From the NCBI GenBank assembly GCA_002900995.3, contig PJEW03000015.1:1-64000 (forward strand): 64,000 bases of DNA, in the 5' to 3' direction. The position numbers and the translations under genes are program-made. Below, piece by piece: positions 1-9,602 of the stretch. Numbering within the stretch: position 1 is the first letter of the stretch; each line of letters starts with the position of its first letter. The DNA is from Ganoderma boninense. Its lineage: Eukaryota > Basidiomycota > Agaricomycetes > Polyporales > Polyporaceae. The notes under the pieces were generated by a model. The model searched no databases, was not told the DNA's origin, and saw only the letters and a program-made list of their open reading frames with translations.

Positions 1-8
1 TAGTAGCA

Positions 9-3000
9 ATGGTAGATAGTGGAGCTACTACTAAGTTTTTACATAGACGGTTCGTAGAGAAGAACCAGGTTACGACAAGGAAGTTGGCAAGGCCAATTCC
101 TCTGTACAACATAGACGGTACTGAGAACCGTGATGGAACGATCACGGAGGTCGCCGTGTTGGATATGGCGATTGGAGACCACCAGGAGAAGGTGGTGTTT
201 GTGGTGACAGACATAGGAGAAGAGGATGTGATCATTGGCCTGGACTGGCTGCGTGAGCACAACCCTGAAGTGGATTGGGAACGTGGCTCGCTGCGCCTAT
301 CGAGATGTCCAGAGGCATGTCCGGCTCATCGGAAGGCATCCAAACCTGTTGAGACCAAAGCGCGTGATACGGAGGTACGGCTTACGGCGCGCAATGGTTC
401 TCGGCGGGTGCAGAAGGCAAAGATGATGGGTAGGATATGCACGGCCGTAATGGTCGAGGAGGAGGAGGAAGATAGGCCTCCACCACCAGGTTTTCTGCCG
501 GAATGGGACGGCACTGAGGAATCTCTTCTCAATGCACTGGAAGATGGACGACGACTTCGAGGTACCCCTAAGATCTTTGTGTCGGCGAGCTACACGTACT
601 CTCAACAGCTCGCTGAACAAGAGTACCAGAAGAAGGAAGTCCGTCCTGTCGAAGAGATTGTACCTCCCCAGTACCACGAGTATCTGCGTGTGTTCTCGAA
701 AGAGGCGTCTGAACGTCTACCTGAGCACGGACCCTATGACCACGCTATAGAACTTGTACCAGATGCTAGGATGTTCCATTCCAGGGTGTACCCCCTGTCT
801 CCCAGCGAGCAGGTCGAGCTTGACAAGTTCCTTAGTGAGAACTTGGCCAAAGGTTATATTCAAGAGTCGAAGTCACCGATGTCATCACCGTTGTTCTTCG
901 TTAAAAAGAAGGACGGCAGCCTACGTCCTGTACAGGACTACCGGCAATTGAACGATATCACCATTAAGAACCGATACCCACTACCATTGGTGTCAGACTT
1001 GATGGATCGACTCAAGAGGGCCAAGTACTTTACCAAGCTTGACATCCGTTGGGGGTACAACAATGTGCGGATTAAGACCGGTGATGAATGGAAGGCTGCC
1101 TTTGTTACCAATTGCGGACTGTTCGAACCGAATGTGATGTACTTCGGACTGGCTAACTTGCCCAGTACATTCTCTGCGCTCATGAACGACATCTTCAAGG
1201 ACCTCATCATACTCAGCAAAATCACTATCTACCTCGATGACATCCTCATATTCACCAACGACATCGAGGAACACCACACATTGGTGCGTGAGGTCCTGAA
1301 GCGTCTGGCAGAGCACGACCTGTTCTGCAAGCCAGAGAAGTGTGAATTCGAACAGCCGAAGGTTGAGTACCTAGGCGTGCTCGTCTCCGAGAACTGTGTG
1401 GAGATGGACCCAGTGAAGGTCAGGGGTATCACAGAATGGCCTGTCCCTCAGAACGCCTCAGACGTACGGAAGTTCTGCGGTTTCGCGAATTTCTACAGGC
1501 GGTTCATCAAGGACTTCAGAGCGGTATGCAAACCCCTTGACCGTCTCACGGGTAACGCTCCCTGGCAATGGGGTGCCGAAGAGCAATCAGCATTCGACGA
1601 GCTCAAGCGTCGTTTCACTGAAAGCCCTGTCCTGAGCATGTATGACCCAGACCGCAAAACCCGCATTGAAGTCGATGCATCCGGGTATGCTACCGGTGCG
1701 GTTCTGTCTCAGGAGGGAGAGGATGGCAAATGGCACCCTGTGGCTTTCCACTCTGAGTCAATGAGCGATGTGGAACGCAACTATGAGATCTATGACAAGG
1801 AGATGCTCGCTATCATCCGTGCCCTGAAGGCCTGGCGCCACTACCTCCAGGGCCTTCCTAGTGTGTTCGAGATCCAGTCGGACCACAAGAACCTCGAGTA
1901 CTGGAAGGCTGCACAAAACCTCACGTGCAGGCAGGCACGATGGGCTCTCTATCTGTCGCGGTTCGACTTTGTCATTGCACACAAGCCAGGCACCTCCAAC
2001 GGTAGGGCAGATGCGCTGTCGCGCAGGCCTGATCACCAGAAGGATGACGCCGATGACAACCTGAACCGAGTCATGTTGCAACCCGATCGCTTCCGAGTAC
2101 TGGCAGCCAAGAGAGGGCACATGTCAGTGGTACCAGAGAAGGCACTGCTCCGCCGCATTCGAGAATGTGGAGAGCGTGAGCAGGAGGTCGCAGAGGCACT
2201 CAGCAAGCTCGATAAGCTAGGGCCAGCACGTCTACAGAACGATTTGGTGGACTGGAACACAGAACAAGGCCTGCTGCTCTACCACGGCCGAGTCTATGTC
2301 CCCAAAGATGATGCGCTCCGAGCAGAGATAGTGCGCATTCACCACGACCTCCCGCCTGCTGGACACCCTGGCCAGGCAAAGACAGTGGAGTTGGTTACAC
2401 GGAACTATTGGTGGCCGGGCATGGCAAAGTTCATTAAGGATTACGTTGAGACCTGCGACACCTGTCGCCGTGGCAAGACTTCACATGCGAAGCCACACGG
2501 TCCCCTTCAACCCAACGAGATCCCGGATGGCCCAGGCCAAGTAGTTACCTGTGACTTCATCACTGGACTGCCGGAGGTGGATGGATACAACGCGCTCCAG
2601 CTTATTGCTGATCGGCATGGAAAGATGATTCACCTTATTCCATGCACCGAGGAGATCGACACGGAAGGGACTGCAGACAACTTCATTAGAGAATGGTTCC
2701 GTCTACATGGACTCCCACGAAAGATCATCTCTGATCGGGGGCCCCAGTTCTCTAGCAAGCTCTTCCGTGCAATCCTTAAAGGCCTCGACATAGAAAGCGC
2801 GTTGTCCACAGCCTACCACCCGCAGACGGATGGACAGTCGGAGCGATGGAACCAGGAGATAGAGGCGTACCTACGGATGTACTGCTCAAGGCGCCGCGAC
2901 GATTGGGTCAAGTGGCTACCAACAGCAGAGTACTGCTTTAACTCGCGCGTACATTCATCCACAGGGTACTTGCCGTTTTACCTCATGTACGGCTATGAAC

Positions 3001-3623
3001 CTCAGTTCCACATTCCGATGCTATCCACCACGGTGCCTATGGCGGATGAACGAAGAGAGGAGTTGCGGCAGGCAAGGGAGGATGCGACCTCAGCCTTAAC
3101 CCTGGCAGCAGAGCAGATGAAGGAGTACTACGGTTGCTATGTCTCCGCTGCTCCAGAGTTCAAGGAGGGTCAGAAGGTGTGGCTCGACACGAGGAACTTC
3201 CGTGTCCCAGGAGTCTCTCGGAAGCTGGTGGACCGGTACGCTGGCCCGTACCCTGTCAAGCGCAAGGTGGGCAACTTGGCTTATGAGCTCAAGCTCCCCA
3301 AAGACATGGGGCTCCACCCGGTGTTCCATGTGACACTCCTACACCCGCACAAAGAAAGCCAACTTCCCGGTCGGCATCCCCCTGAACCTGCAGCTCTTGA
3401 AGTGGAAGGAGAGGAAGAGTACGAAGTAGAGGAAGTGTTAGAGTCGCGTCGGTATGGGCGGTGGAAGAAACTGCAGTATCTTGTTCACTGGAAGGGCTGG
3501 GGCCCTAAACACGATAGCTGGGAAGACGTGTCGGATCTAGCAAATGCGCCAAAAGTGCTGCAAAAGTTTTATTCGACACATCCCGACGCTCCTGGCCCTC
3601 TCAACAAGAAGACTCGATTGTGA
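9..3623 (+). CDS. pol: Gypsy-1 Pol: protease, RT, RNase H, integrase, chromodomain
   Basis: Polyprotein for retrotransposition. Numbering is from the first in-window Met, which is inside the protease; the true start lies upstream. Order: aspartic protease with the DSG active site at residues 3-5; reverse transcriptase with YLDD at 408-411; RNase H with its first Asp at 556 (EVDASG); integrase zinc finger near 778-825 (HH then CDTC); integrase core D849, D909, E945 with exactly 35 residues between the last two; C-terminal chromodomain at about 1137-1192 with the aromatic residues YLVHWKGW. The frame is open to TGA at 3621. The purine tract starts 13 bases after the stop. Domain order PR-RT-RH-IN-CHR is diagnostic of chromoviruses. 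Likely functional, but gag cannot be judged. Confidence 0.95.
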   Translation: MVDSGATTKFLHRRFVEKNQVTTRKLARPIPLYNIDGTENRDGTITEVAVLDMAIGDHQEKVVFVVTDIGEEDVIIGLDWLREHNPEVDWERGSLRLSRCPEACPAHRKASKPVETKARDTEVRLTARNGSRRVQKAKMMGRICTAVMVEEEEEDRPPPPGFLPEWDGTEESLLNALEDGRRLRGTPKIFVSASYTYSQQLAEQEYQKKEVRPVEEIVPPQYHEYLRVFSKEASERLPEHGPYDHAIELVPDARMFHSRVYPLSPSEQVELDKFLSENLAKGYIQESKSPMSSPLFFVKKKDGSLRPVQDYRQLNDITIKNRYPLPLVSDLMDRLKRAKYFTKLDIRWGYNNVRIKTGDEWKAAFVTNCGLFEPNVMYFGLANLPSTFSALMNDIFKDLIILSKITIYLDDILIFTNDIEEHHTLVREVLKRLAEHDLFCKPEKCEFEQPKVEYLGVLVSENCVEMDPVKVRGITEWPVPQNASDVRKFCGFANFYRRFIKDFRAVCKPLDRLTGNAPWQWGAEEQSAFDELKRRFTESPVLSMYDPDRKTRIEVDASGYATGAVLSQEGEDGKWHPVAFHSESMSDVERNYEIYDKEMLAIIRALKAWRHYLQGLPSVFEIQSDHKNLEYWKAAQNLTCRQARWALYLSRFDFVIAHKPGTSNGRADALSRRPDHQKDDADDNLNRVMLQPDRFRVLAAKRGHMSVVPEKALLRRIRECGEREQEVAEALSKLDKLGPARLQNDLVDWNTEQGLLLYHGRVYVPKDDALRAEIVRIHHDLPPAGHPGQAKTVELVTRNYWWPGMAKFIKDYVETCDTCRRGKTSHAKPHGPLQPNEIPDGPGQVVTCDFITGLPEVDGYNALQLIADRHGKMIHLIPCTEEIDTEGTADNFIREWFRLHGLPRKIISDRGPQFSSKLFRAILKGLDIESALSTAYHPQTDGQSERWNQEIEAYLRMYCSRRRDDWVKWLPTAEYCFNSRVHSSTGYLPFYLMYGYEPQFHIPMLSTTVPMADERREELRQAREDATSALTLAAEQMKEYYGCYVSAAPEFKEGQKVWLDTRNFRVPGVSRKLVDRYAGPYPVKRKVGNLAYELKLPKDMGLHPVFHVTLLHPHKESQLPGRHPPEPAALEVEGEEEYEVEEVLESRRYGRWKKLQYLVHWKGWGPKHDSWEDVSDLANAPKVLQKFYSTHPDAPGPLNKKTRL

Positions 3624-3636
3624 GGACACGATCCTT

Positions 3637-3649
3637 AGGAGGGGGGTAT
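3637..3649 (+). other. Polypurine tract of Gypsy-1
   Basis: An A/G tract with six consecutive G directly precedes the TG that opens the LTR. This is the expected plus-strand DNA priming site of an LTR retrotransposon. The same purine tract plus TGTCATGAAC boundary occurs on the minus strand of TRIM-2 near 36493, suggesting related termini. Confidence 0.75.
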
Positions 3650-4109
3650 TGTCATGAACGGCACGCTCGGCGCCTACCCCGGCGTCTCTCGTTCCCTTTT
3701 CGGACTGTTTGCCTCCCACGTCGTCCTTATTGTCCTCCGTTGTTTAGCAAACCTGTCCCTTGTTCTCGCAGTACAATAACTCCTGTTACCCATTGTTCCC
3801 ATCGTCATTGTACTACATACCATTGTTCTTCCACTGGTTCCCGTGTCCATAGTTACCTATTGTCCCCGGTTCCCATTGTCCGTTACATGTATATAAGGCC
3901 TGTACTGTGCTACCTGGAGACCTCAGTTTCGACCTCTTGTCTCCAGGTAAGCCTCGCTGTATTCTCGCTCGTTAGTTACTCGCTCAATACATCTTGTCTC
4001 CAGCCTGACTGTCGAGCCCTGCTCCGCTCTCGCTGCACAAGTGCTCGTCGACGCCCCTGCTCGTCTCGTAAGCCTCCTCCCTGATCTTACTCGACAGCCA
4101 GTTGTAACA
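3650..4109 (+). repeat. 3' LTR of Gypsy-1
   Basis: It starts TGTCATGAAC after the purine tract and probably ends at TTGTAACA, giving short inverted TGT..ACA ends and 460 bp. The 5' LTR is outside the window, so the right edge is inferred from termini only. A TATA-like element lies at 3890-3897. Open frames inside it (for example 3620-4084) have no recognisable protein and are taken as chance. Confidence 0.7.
3890..3897 (+). promoter_or_regulatory. LTR TATA box
   Basis: TATATAAG sits about 240 bp into the 460-bp LTR, the usual U3 position. It would place the RNA start about 25-30 bp downstream, near 3920. Inferred from motif and position only. Confidence 0.55.
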
Positions 4110-4184
4110 ATATCCAACCGTCACGCGTTCCTCGAACAAGAAACCAACTAGCTCCATCAAGAAATCACGACTACCCAGCGACGC

Positions 4185-6462
4185 ATGCTGGATCACGATC
4201 GCGAATACAACAAACGGGAGATCGACCTCGCGCACCACGAGGCTGACCTCTTTCACCACCAGAACGACCTCGACGGCCGATACCACCCGTTCCGTCGTCC
4301 GTTGACAAACCACTTGGTCGATGGACGGAAGAACCACCCCTATGGCCCCTCGAATACTCCATCGGCATCGTCGTTGAGTGGAGCCCCGTCAAGCTCGACG
4401 AGCTCCTCATCCACCACGCCCTCTCGATGCACGGCACTGTCGGTAGCTACTCCAACGATGCAGGCCATGAGCGTGGCCACTGGTCCTTCCTCCTCAGGTA
4501 CGCTGTCTGCCGCACAGCGTACTGAACACCGTTCGAACCTCACCAATGCAATGGACACAGACAAGCCCTGCAGCAGCCCTTCGACAGCTACGGGCTCAAC
4601 TCCGGCCACAAGATGGCACCCTCTCATGTCGTCTGAGTTTGCCACACTCGGATGACCCGACCCATCCCTACAGCATGACCCTCTCTCATCGTGGGCCCGG
4701 TGATACCAGACCGTGGGCTCCACATACGACACACCCCCCGCCTTCGGCTTGTCGCAGGCTGACTATCTGCCTGCGGCGCGGCTCCCTGTCTACGTGTCGA
4801 TGCTCATGGGGCCCGACACGGAGGCCAAGGAGCTAGAGCGCGTCCGGAAGGCCAAGCTCGACACTGGTAAAGGCAAGAGTGTCCGTATGCCCAGCCGCGA
4901 CGACAACCCTGCCCTCGACTTCGGCCCGTGGGATGGCACCATTGTCCAAACAGCTAACCAAGCCCACAACCTCTGGCAGGCCACCGTCATCGATGGCGAT
5001 ATCTACGCCATTCGCTTCTACCGCGAATGTAACCGCATCCACCAGGACCGAACCATCCCCCGTACCGAGGGCGATCACATTCTCGCCCGCGCTTTCCCCT
5101 TGGACTCCCGCTACCTGCGCCACGAAAGCGGCGACACTGCACGCAGCCGCCGTAACGCGCGCACCCGCACGCAGCCCTCCAACGAGGACAAGGATGAACT
5201 CGACAGGCTCATCAGCGACAAAATTCACGCTGATGGTCCCAGCTCCTCCAATCCATCTACTGGTCCTGTCCCTATCTACCGCGTACCTCCCGCTGCGTCC
5301 CCTTCCGAAAGCTGGAGCGTCCACGCATTCGCTGGCTGGTAGGTTCACCTCGACCCGTTCGACGACTCCCTCACACTCGTGAACGCATTCGCTGCCATCC
5401 CGACAAGCCACTGGCCCATCTAAGGCTGAGCACGGATCCAGCTCACTTTGCAGATCGATCCGCAAAATCCGGAGCTGTATCCGCAATGAGCTGTATCCGC
5501 GGATCCAGCTCATTGCAGCTCCAGATCGCTGCAGCTCTGGATCGAGGCAACAGGAAAAATCTAGATGATCCGCGGATCGACAAAGTTGTAAACTAGAGCC
5601 TTTGAACACCTTCATGCATTAGAATTCCCCCGTAGCAGTATTTAGGCAAGAAAAGTAATTAGACAACAAGATATATGTCCGAGACATATGATCTTTGCAA
5701 AAAAACCTGCGGATTATCCGCGATCCGGATCCGTTTGATCCGGATCCGCACTGATCCGGAGCTGTGGATCATGATCCACACAGCTCTGGATCAAGCCTTA
5801 AAAATGCCCTCGATCCGCGGATTCAGCTCTGGATCAGCCATGGATCGAGCCATGCTCAGCCTTAGGCCCATCGCCATGCATGACAACCAAGGGGTGATTC
5901 CCCCCGTGGCGATGACATCAGCCGCATCCCGCTCGTCGATGATGTCCGCGCTGAGGTGTTCCTCACCAGCCTCCTCCCAGCCGTGCCCGCAGGCCGCTCT
6001 GAGCGATTTGGTGAGTCCGCATTTTTCCGCGGACTCATTGAACTCTTCTCCCTTCACGGCACGTACGACTGGTTCATCGAGCACGGCGACTATACCAGGA
6101 TGCTTGTGGACCCGCCGTCTCCCTTCCCATACGACTGCACTGCTCTCGCACTTCACCACGTCGCTGCGTGGGCTGCCAGCCACAGCGTCGACCATACTCC
6201 GCTGCTCGGTGAACTTGTGACGGTCTACGCCATCAACACATGGCGTCTTCTTGATGGGCAGCCGATCAGCACATCTCTCACTGCACCATTCACATCCGCG
6301 CCAGTACGCACGGCCGATGTCACTCCCGAGCACCACATCCCGCTCATCCCCTCCCACGAGACGCTGTTCAACAGGCCGGTCTGCTCGTACGAGGCTGAGG
6401 CGACTCCCGATGACGTTCCCATGGACTCCGAGACCACTGATCATGCGATGACCACTCCTTAG
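4185..6462 (+). pseudogene. Unknown retroelement-associated ORF, broken
   Basis: Pieces of one protein can be followed: 4185-4655 and 4713-5342 are in the same frame, and 5956-6462 continues it after a MITE insertion. The middle part is charged and contains an RRNARTR basic stretch; the last part is ordinary globular-looking sequence (FFRGLIELFSLHGTYDWF). I do not recognise the family. Breaks are stops at 4653 and 5340, the MITE at 5421-5864, and an apparent one-base shift in a C run at about 5898-5903. A purine tract and LTR-like start follow directly (6506-6520), so this may be the cargo of a non-autonomous LTR element. Confidence 0.5.
5421..5864. mobile_element. hAT MITE with GGATCC-type subterminal repeats
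   Basis: The ends TAAGGCTGAGCA and TGCTCAGCCTTA are inverted repeats, flanked by a perfect 8-bp target-site duplication GGCCCATC (5413-5420 and 5865-5872), the hAT signature. The 444-bp interior is packed with GGATC/GATCC and GAGCTG motifs at both ends and has no coding potential. The terminal 10 bases match autonomous hAT-1 (32819-39972) except for one G/A change, so hAT-1 or a relative could mobilise it. It interrupts the ORF at 4185-6462. Confidence 0.93.
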
Positions 6463-6505
6463 TTATTTGCATTTCATTTACTCACACATGTACCTGCACG
6501 CTGGT

Positions 6506-6795
6506 CCAAAGGGGGAGGATGTTACGATGCATAGCCTCACATATCATTAGCGCCCTTGTTAGATAAGCTACATATAAATAGTTCCTGATGTATGGGCGGT
6601 GAGACAAGTCTTCTCCCACCACCCCACCTAGTGTACCCGTCGCCCTCAATATAGGACGTTGATGAGTTACGCTCGGAGCTTTGAGAAGCACCCCTCCTTG
6701 TGACTTTACAGAATGTCAGGAGACTGTAAACGAACGTAGTATACTTATACACCGTACATCGCTCAGCACTCAACTCAACGCCCAGCCTCTACCCA
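6506..6795 (+). repeat. Purine tract plus LTR-like sequence
   Basis: AAAGGGGGAGGA at 6508-6519 abuts TGTTACGATG at 6520, the typical junction between an LTR-element interior and its 3' LTR. A TATA-like TACATATAAATAG lies at about 6570-6582. No second copy of this LTR is seen in the window, so the right edge (around 6795) is a guess. The sequence to 7019 holds no recognisable gene. Confidence 0.5.
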
Positions 6796-7019
6796 GGGAC
6801 TACCCAGGGACCACCAGGCGCTGGGGCAACACAGGACTGTACGGCAGCCCACCATTTACGGGTCAGGTTCGGTGTGAGAATAGTCAGGTTGCCCAACTGG
6901 TCGGGGGTCAGGTCGTGGTCAGGGCAGGTCTGCCTGACCCGGCTTTGTGACCAGTCGCCTGACCGGCACATCACTGGTTTGTACAAAGAAACCGGGCCGA
7001 TGGGCCAAGACAGCTGAAT

Positions 7020-7919
7020 GTGAACCCCGCTACAGTGCAAACCTACCGGGTACCACTGTCTGTCTCTGAGGGAGACAAAGGGAAGGCGACGATGCAGGCA
7101 CCACAGCACCTACAAACACCAGGGACGCAGGGACTTATGGCAACTGGCGGGAGCTCAGGAGCACCCCAGCCTAATCCCACTGTAGCAGCCAGCTCATCGC
7201 GAGTGCAGTGCTATAACTGCAAGGATTATAGACATATTGCAGCCAACTGCCCTAAGGCAGACTGCCCAAACATGCAGTCTGCTAGGGTGCTGTTAGACAT
7301 GACGCACCTTAGCCACTGTGACGAGGCAACTGACGGGACAGGGGCCCCTAATTCCATTCCTACCGACAACCAGTCCCATAATAGCCCTACTATGCCCGTA
7401 GGGGGCGATGGCAATGTCGAGACAGATAACTCAGACGAGAGAGGCGATCAGTACGCCAATGCTGAGGAAGGATGCTCGGAGGATGACATGCCTTATGGCT
7501 CACAATATGACCCAGACGAGTCAGTATACAATGACGACGAGCCCATTGTCTACTTTGGCGCCATGCACTGCCTGTTGGGCTCAACAGCCAACAATGAGCC
7601 TTACGGCGCTGAGGATGACATAGTCACTTACCGAGCCGACACCAGCGCAAGGCACTGGCAGCTCCCCCAACTTTGGGAGACCACTCGTGGGGACTTAGTT
7701 GGCCCAACACCATCACAATGCTCTACTGCATCAGAGACTCCCTGCCCAGTCGTCGTGGAAGACAGCAATGAGGATGACATGTATGCAGATATGCCCGAGC
7801 TCGAACCACGTACGTTGCTAGTACAAGTTGTATCGTCGGCAGCACCGTGGCACATCGGTGCCAGTATCACTGAGATTTCAATGTTGGACAAAACACTAGA
7901 GGAATGGGGTGTATTCTAA
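7020..7919 (+). CDS. Gag-like protein with one CCHC zinc knuckle
   Basis: A 299-aa frame. A single knuckle C-x2-C-x4-H-x4-C (CYNCKDYRHIAANC) lies at about residues 64-77, preceded by a low-complexity Ala/Ser/Pro/Gln stretch and followed by a long acidic region (EDD and DDE clusters). This suggests the nucleocapsid end of a retroelement Gag or a domesticated remnant. No protease or RT follows in frame. The knuckle has lost the usual Gly residues, and the first residue is not preceded by a clear capsid, so it is probably a fragment. Confidence 0.5.
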   Translation: MNPATVQTYRVPLSVSEGDKGKATMQAPQHLQTPGTQGLMATGGSSGAPQPNPTVAASSSRVQCYNCKDYRHIAANCPKADCPNMQSARVLLDMTHLSHCDEATDGTGAPNSIPTDNQSHNSPTMPVGGDGNVETDNSDERGDQYANAEEGCSEDDMPYGSQYDPDESVYNDDEPIVYFGAMHCLLGSTANNEPYGAEDDIVTYRADTSARHWQLPQLWETTRGDLVGPTPSQCSTASETPCPVVVEDSNEDDMYADMPELEPRTLLVQVVSSAAPWHIGASITEISMLDKTLEEWGVF

Positions 7920-8690
7920 TGGAGCATGGAAGAGGCAGCTGAGTCACTGGCGGGCATTCACCTTTGCCAGTTCCTATTCCGCATAGCAGGGAATAACCAC
8001 TTCCTGTCGAGCAAACTGCAGAACAAAAGAGTCAGAGGTGACCACATTCAAGGCAAACTTAACTGGTACCAATGAGAACTTGCCATCGAGATCAGAGCTC
8101 AGCGAGAGTGGCTGAGCTCAGACCAATCCTGCCTATATGCCAGAGCCAACATTCTGCAAGAGTGGCAGGAGCATATTCAAAACTGGCAAATGGTGCGTGA
8201 CGACCCACTGAGTGCGCACATTTGTGATGATGTGTTTGAGGCCGAGTATGTTGGCGACCCATCAGCATCCACGGCCCTCAGGGAACTCACTGAGGCTCTG
8301 GAGGATGTCACTTTAGCATCATTTTACCGAGGCCCTGAGGCCCCTCCTGCTTACCACACCAATGAGACGTGGATGTTCGCAATAGGGGTGGTCAGAGTGC
8401 GCGATTCTGGGCGATTCTGGAGATGATTCTGAGGACAATTCTGAATGCGATTCTGCCCTCTGCGATTCTGCCTCGACCCACTTTTCATCGTGTAACCTCA
8501 CCAAATAGGACATACATAGATTTAAATATATTCGGAAAATAAATTGATCTGTACCTGACGTTCATGCTGAACTCGAGCCTCGACCCGCAAGATTTGTACT
8601 GTACCTACTCAGGTCTCGCGCACCCTCAGCTGTGTACCTCGTGGACTCTCCTCTACTCGCTTTGGCTACATCCTACCACCAGCCTCACCC
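7920..8690 (+). other. Degenerate continuation, no intact gene
   Basis: Short frames such as 8190-8426 (78 aa, acidic, ending in the repeat at 8401) may be remnants of the same retroelement as the zinc-knuckle ORF, but stops interrupt every frame. At about 8500-8690 sequence belonging to the Gypsy-2 side begins. I see no promoter, RNA gene or element terminus. Confidence 0.35.
8401..8475 (+). repeat. Degenerate GCGATTCTG minisatellite
   Basis: About six imperfect copies of a 9-15 bp unit with core GATTCTG (GCGATTCTGG, GATGATTCTGAG, TGCGATTCTGCC and similar) occur in tandem. It lies near the junction between the Gag-like remnant and Gypsy-2. Confidence 0.75.
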
Positions 8691-8997
8691 ATGGCCAGCA
8701 GGCTGAAGGCACGACGTATGCATGCCGCAACGGCGGGTCGCCGGATCGTTAGACCTCCGGAACAGCGTCCGGCCGAGCACCAGGCTCCTCCTAAGCCTGC
8801 GCTGGTCGCAACCGTGTTAGCCGCAACGGCTATGGATCGAGGACACCCAGGAGAGCGCGACAGAAGCACGGCGCGTACCAGGCATATTAAATGTTCGGCC
8901 CCCGCCCCGTGAGACATACGGGCCACCTGTTAGGCGAGCCTATGTCGAGACTGTTCCGGACGAAGAAGACGATCGCGCGACGCGCGACGCGATAGAA

Positions 8998-9579
8998 GTG
9001 TTGCAGATAGCGGACACCACCGCGGCGTCGCTTGGGGAAACGGAGTGTTTATTGGCGGAGGCTGAGGCAGCTCAAGACCAGTTCTTACTTGCGACCGAGA
9101 CCGACGAGCTCCCAATCGCAGGCATGGATAATCATTGCATTTGTTCGTTGTGGTGCGCGATAAACGACACGCACGTCGCCGAATGTATCCTCGACGGTGG
9201 CTCACAAATCGCGGCTATAAGCGAAGAATGTTGTCACCGTCTCAAGATAGCCGTTGACCCTCTAGTGAGCATGAACATTCGCTTGGCGAATGGTTCGCTC
9301 GACGGCGCGATCGGACTGGCTCGCGACGTCCCAGTGCAGCTTACGCCCAAGATAGTGGGCTACCTCCAGCTATTCGTAATCCGAAACACCTCTTACGACA
9401 TTCTACTCGGGCGACCTTTCGAAGTGCTTTTCAAAGCGACAACCGAGAACCTAGGGCCGAACACGCAGTTTATAACCCTCACCTGTCCTAACACGGGCAC
9501 TGTCGCGCGACTACCGACGTATGGCCGAGGTGAACATTCTGTGCCGACGCTCACGCAAATCAAGGGTTTTCGGGTCTAG
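8998..9579 (+). CDS. Gypsy-2 aspartic protease region
   Basis: The retropepsin-like fold is shown by ILDGGSQIAAIS (active-site Asp in D-G-G rather than D-T/S-G) at about residues 61-72 and by the closing YDILLGRPF motif at about 137-145. The frame is open upstream from about 8886 without a Met and probably joins the end of Gag. It stops at 9577 and the RT frame begins 21 bases later. The D-G-G form is what I know from this mushroom gypsy family, so it need not be a lesion. Confidence 0.75.
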   Translation: MLQIADTTAASLGETECLLAEAEAAQDQFLLATETDELPIAGMDNHCICSLWCAINDTHVAECILDGGSQIAAISEECCHRLKIAVDPLVSMNIRLANGSLDGAIGLARDVPVQLTPKIVGYLQLFVIRNTSYDILLGRPFEVLFKATTENLGPNTQFITLTCPNTGTVARLPTYGRGEHSVPTLTQIKGFRV

Positions 9580-9602
9580 AGGATCTGCTTGAGGACGGGG
9601 AC

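Larger units (their letters stand above)
1..4109 (+). mobile_element. Gypsy-1: Ty3/gypsy chromovirus, 5' end outside window
   Basis: This is the 3' part of an LTR retrotransposon. A continuous Pol frame (protease to chromodomain) is followed by a polypurine tract and a 460-bp LTR. Gag and the 5' LTR lie left of the window. There is no stop or frameshift in the visible Pol and all catalytic residues checked are present, so this is the best-preserved retroelement here. Chromoviruses use a C-terminal chromodomain on integrase to direct insertion toward marked chromatin (family knowledge), which fits the nested repeat setting. Confidence 0.93.
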
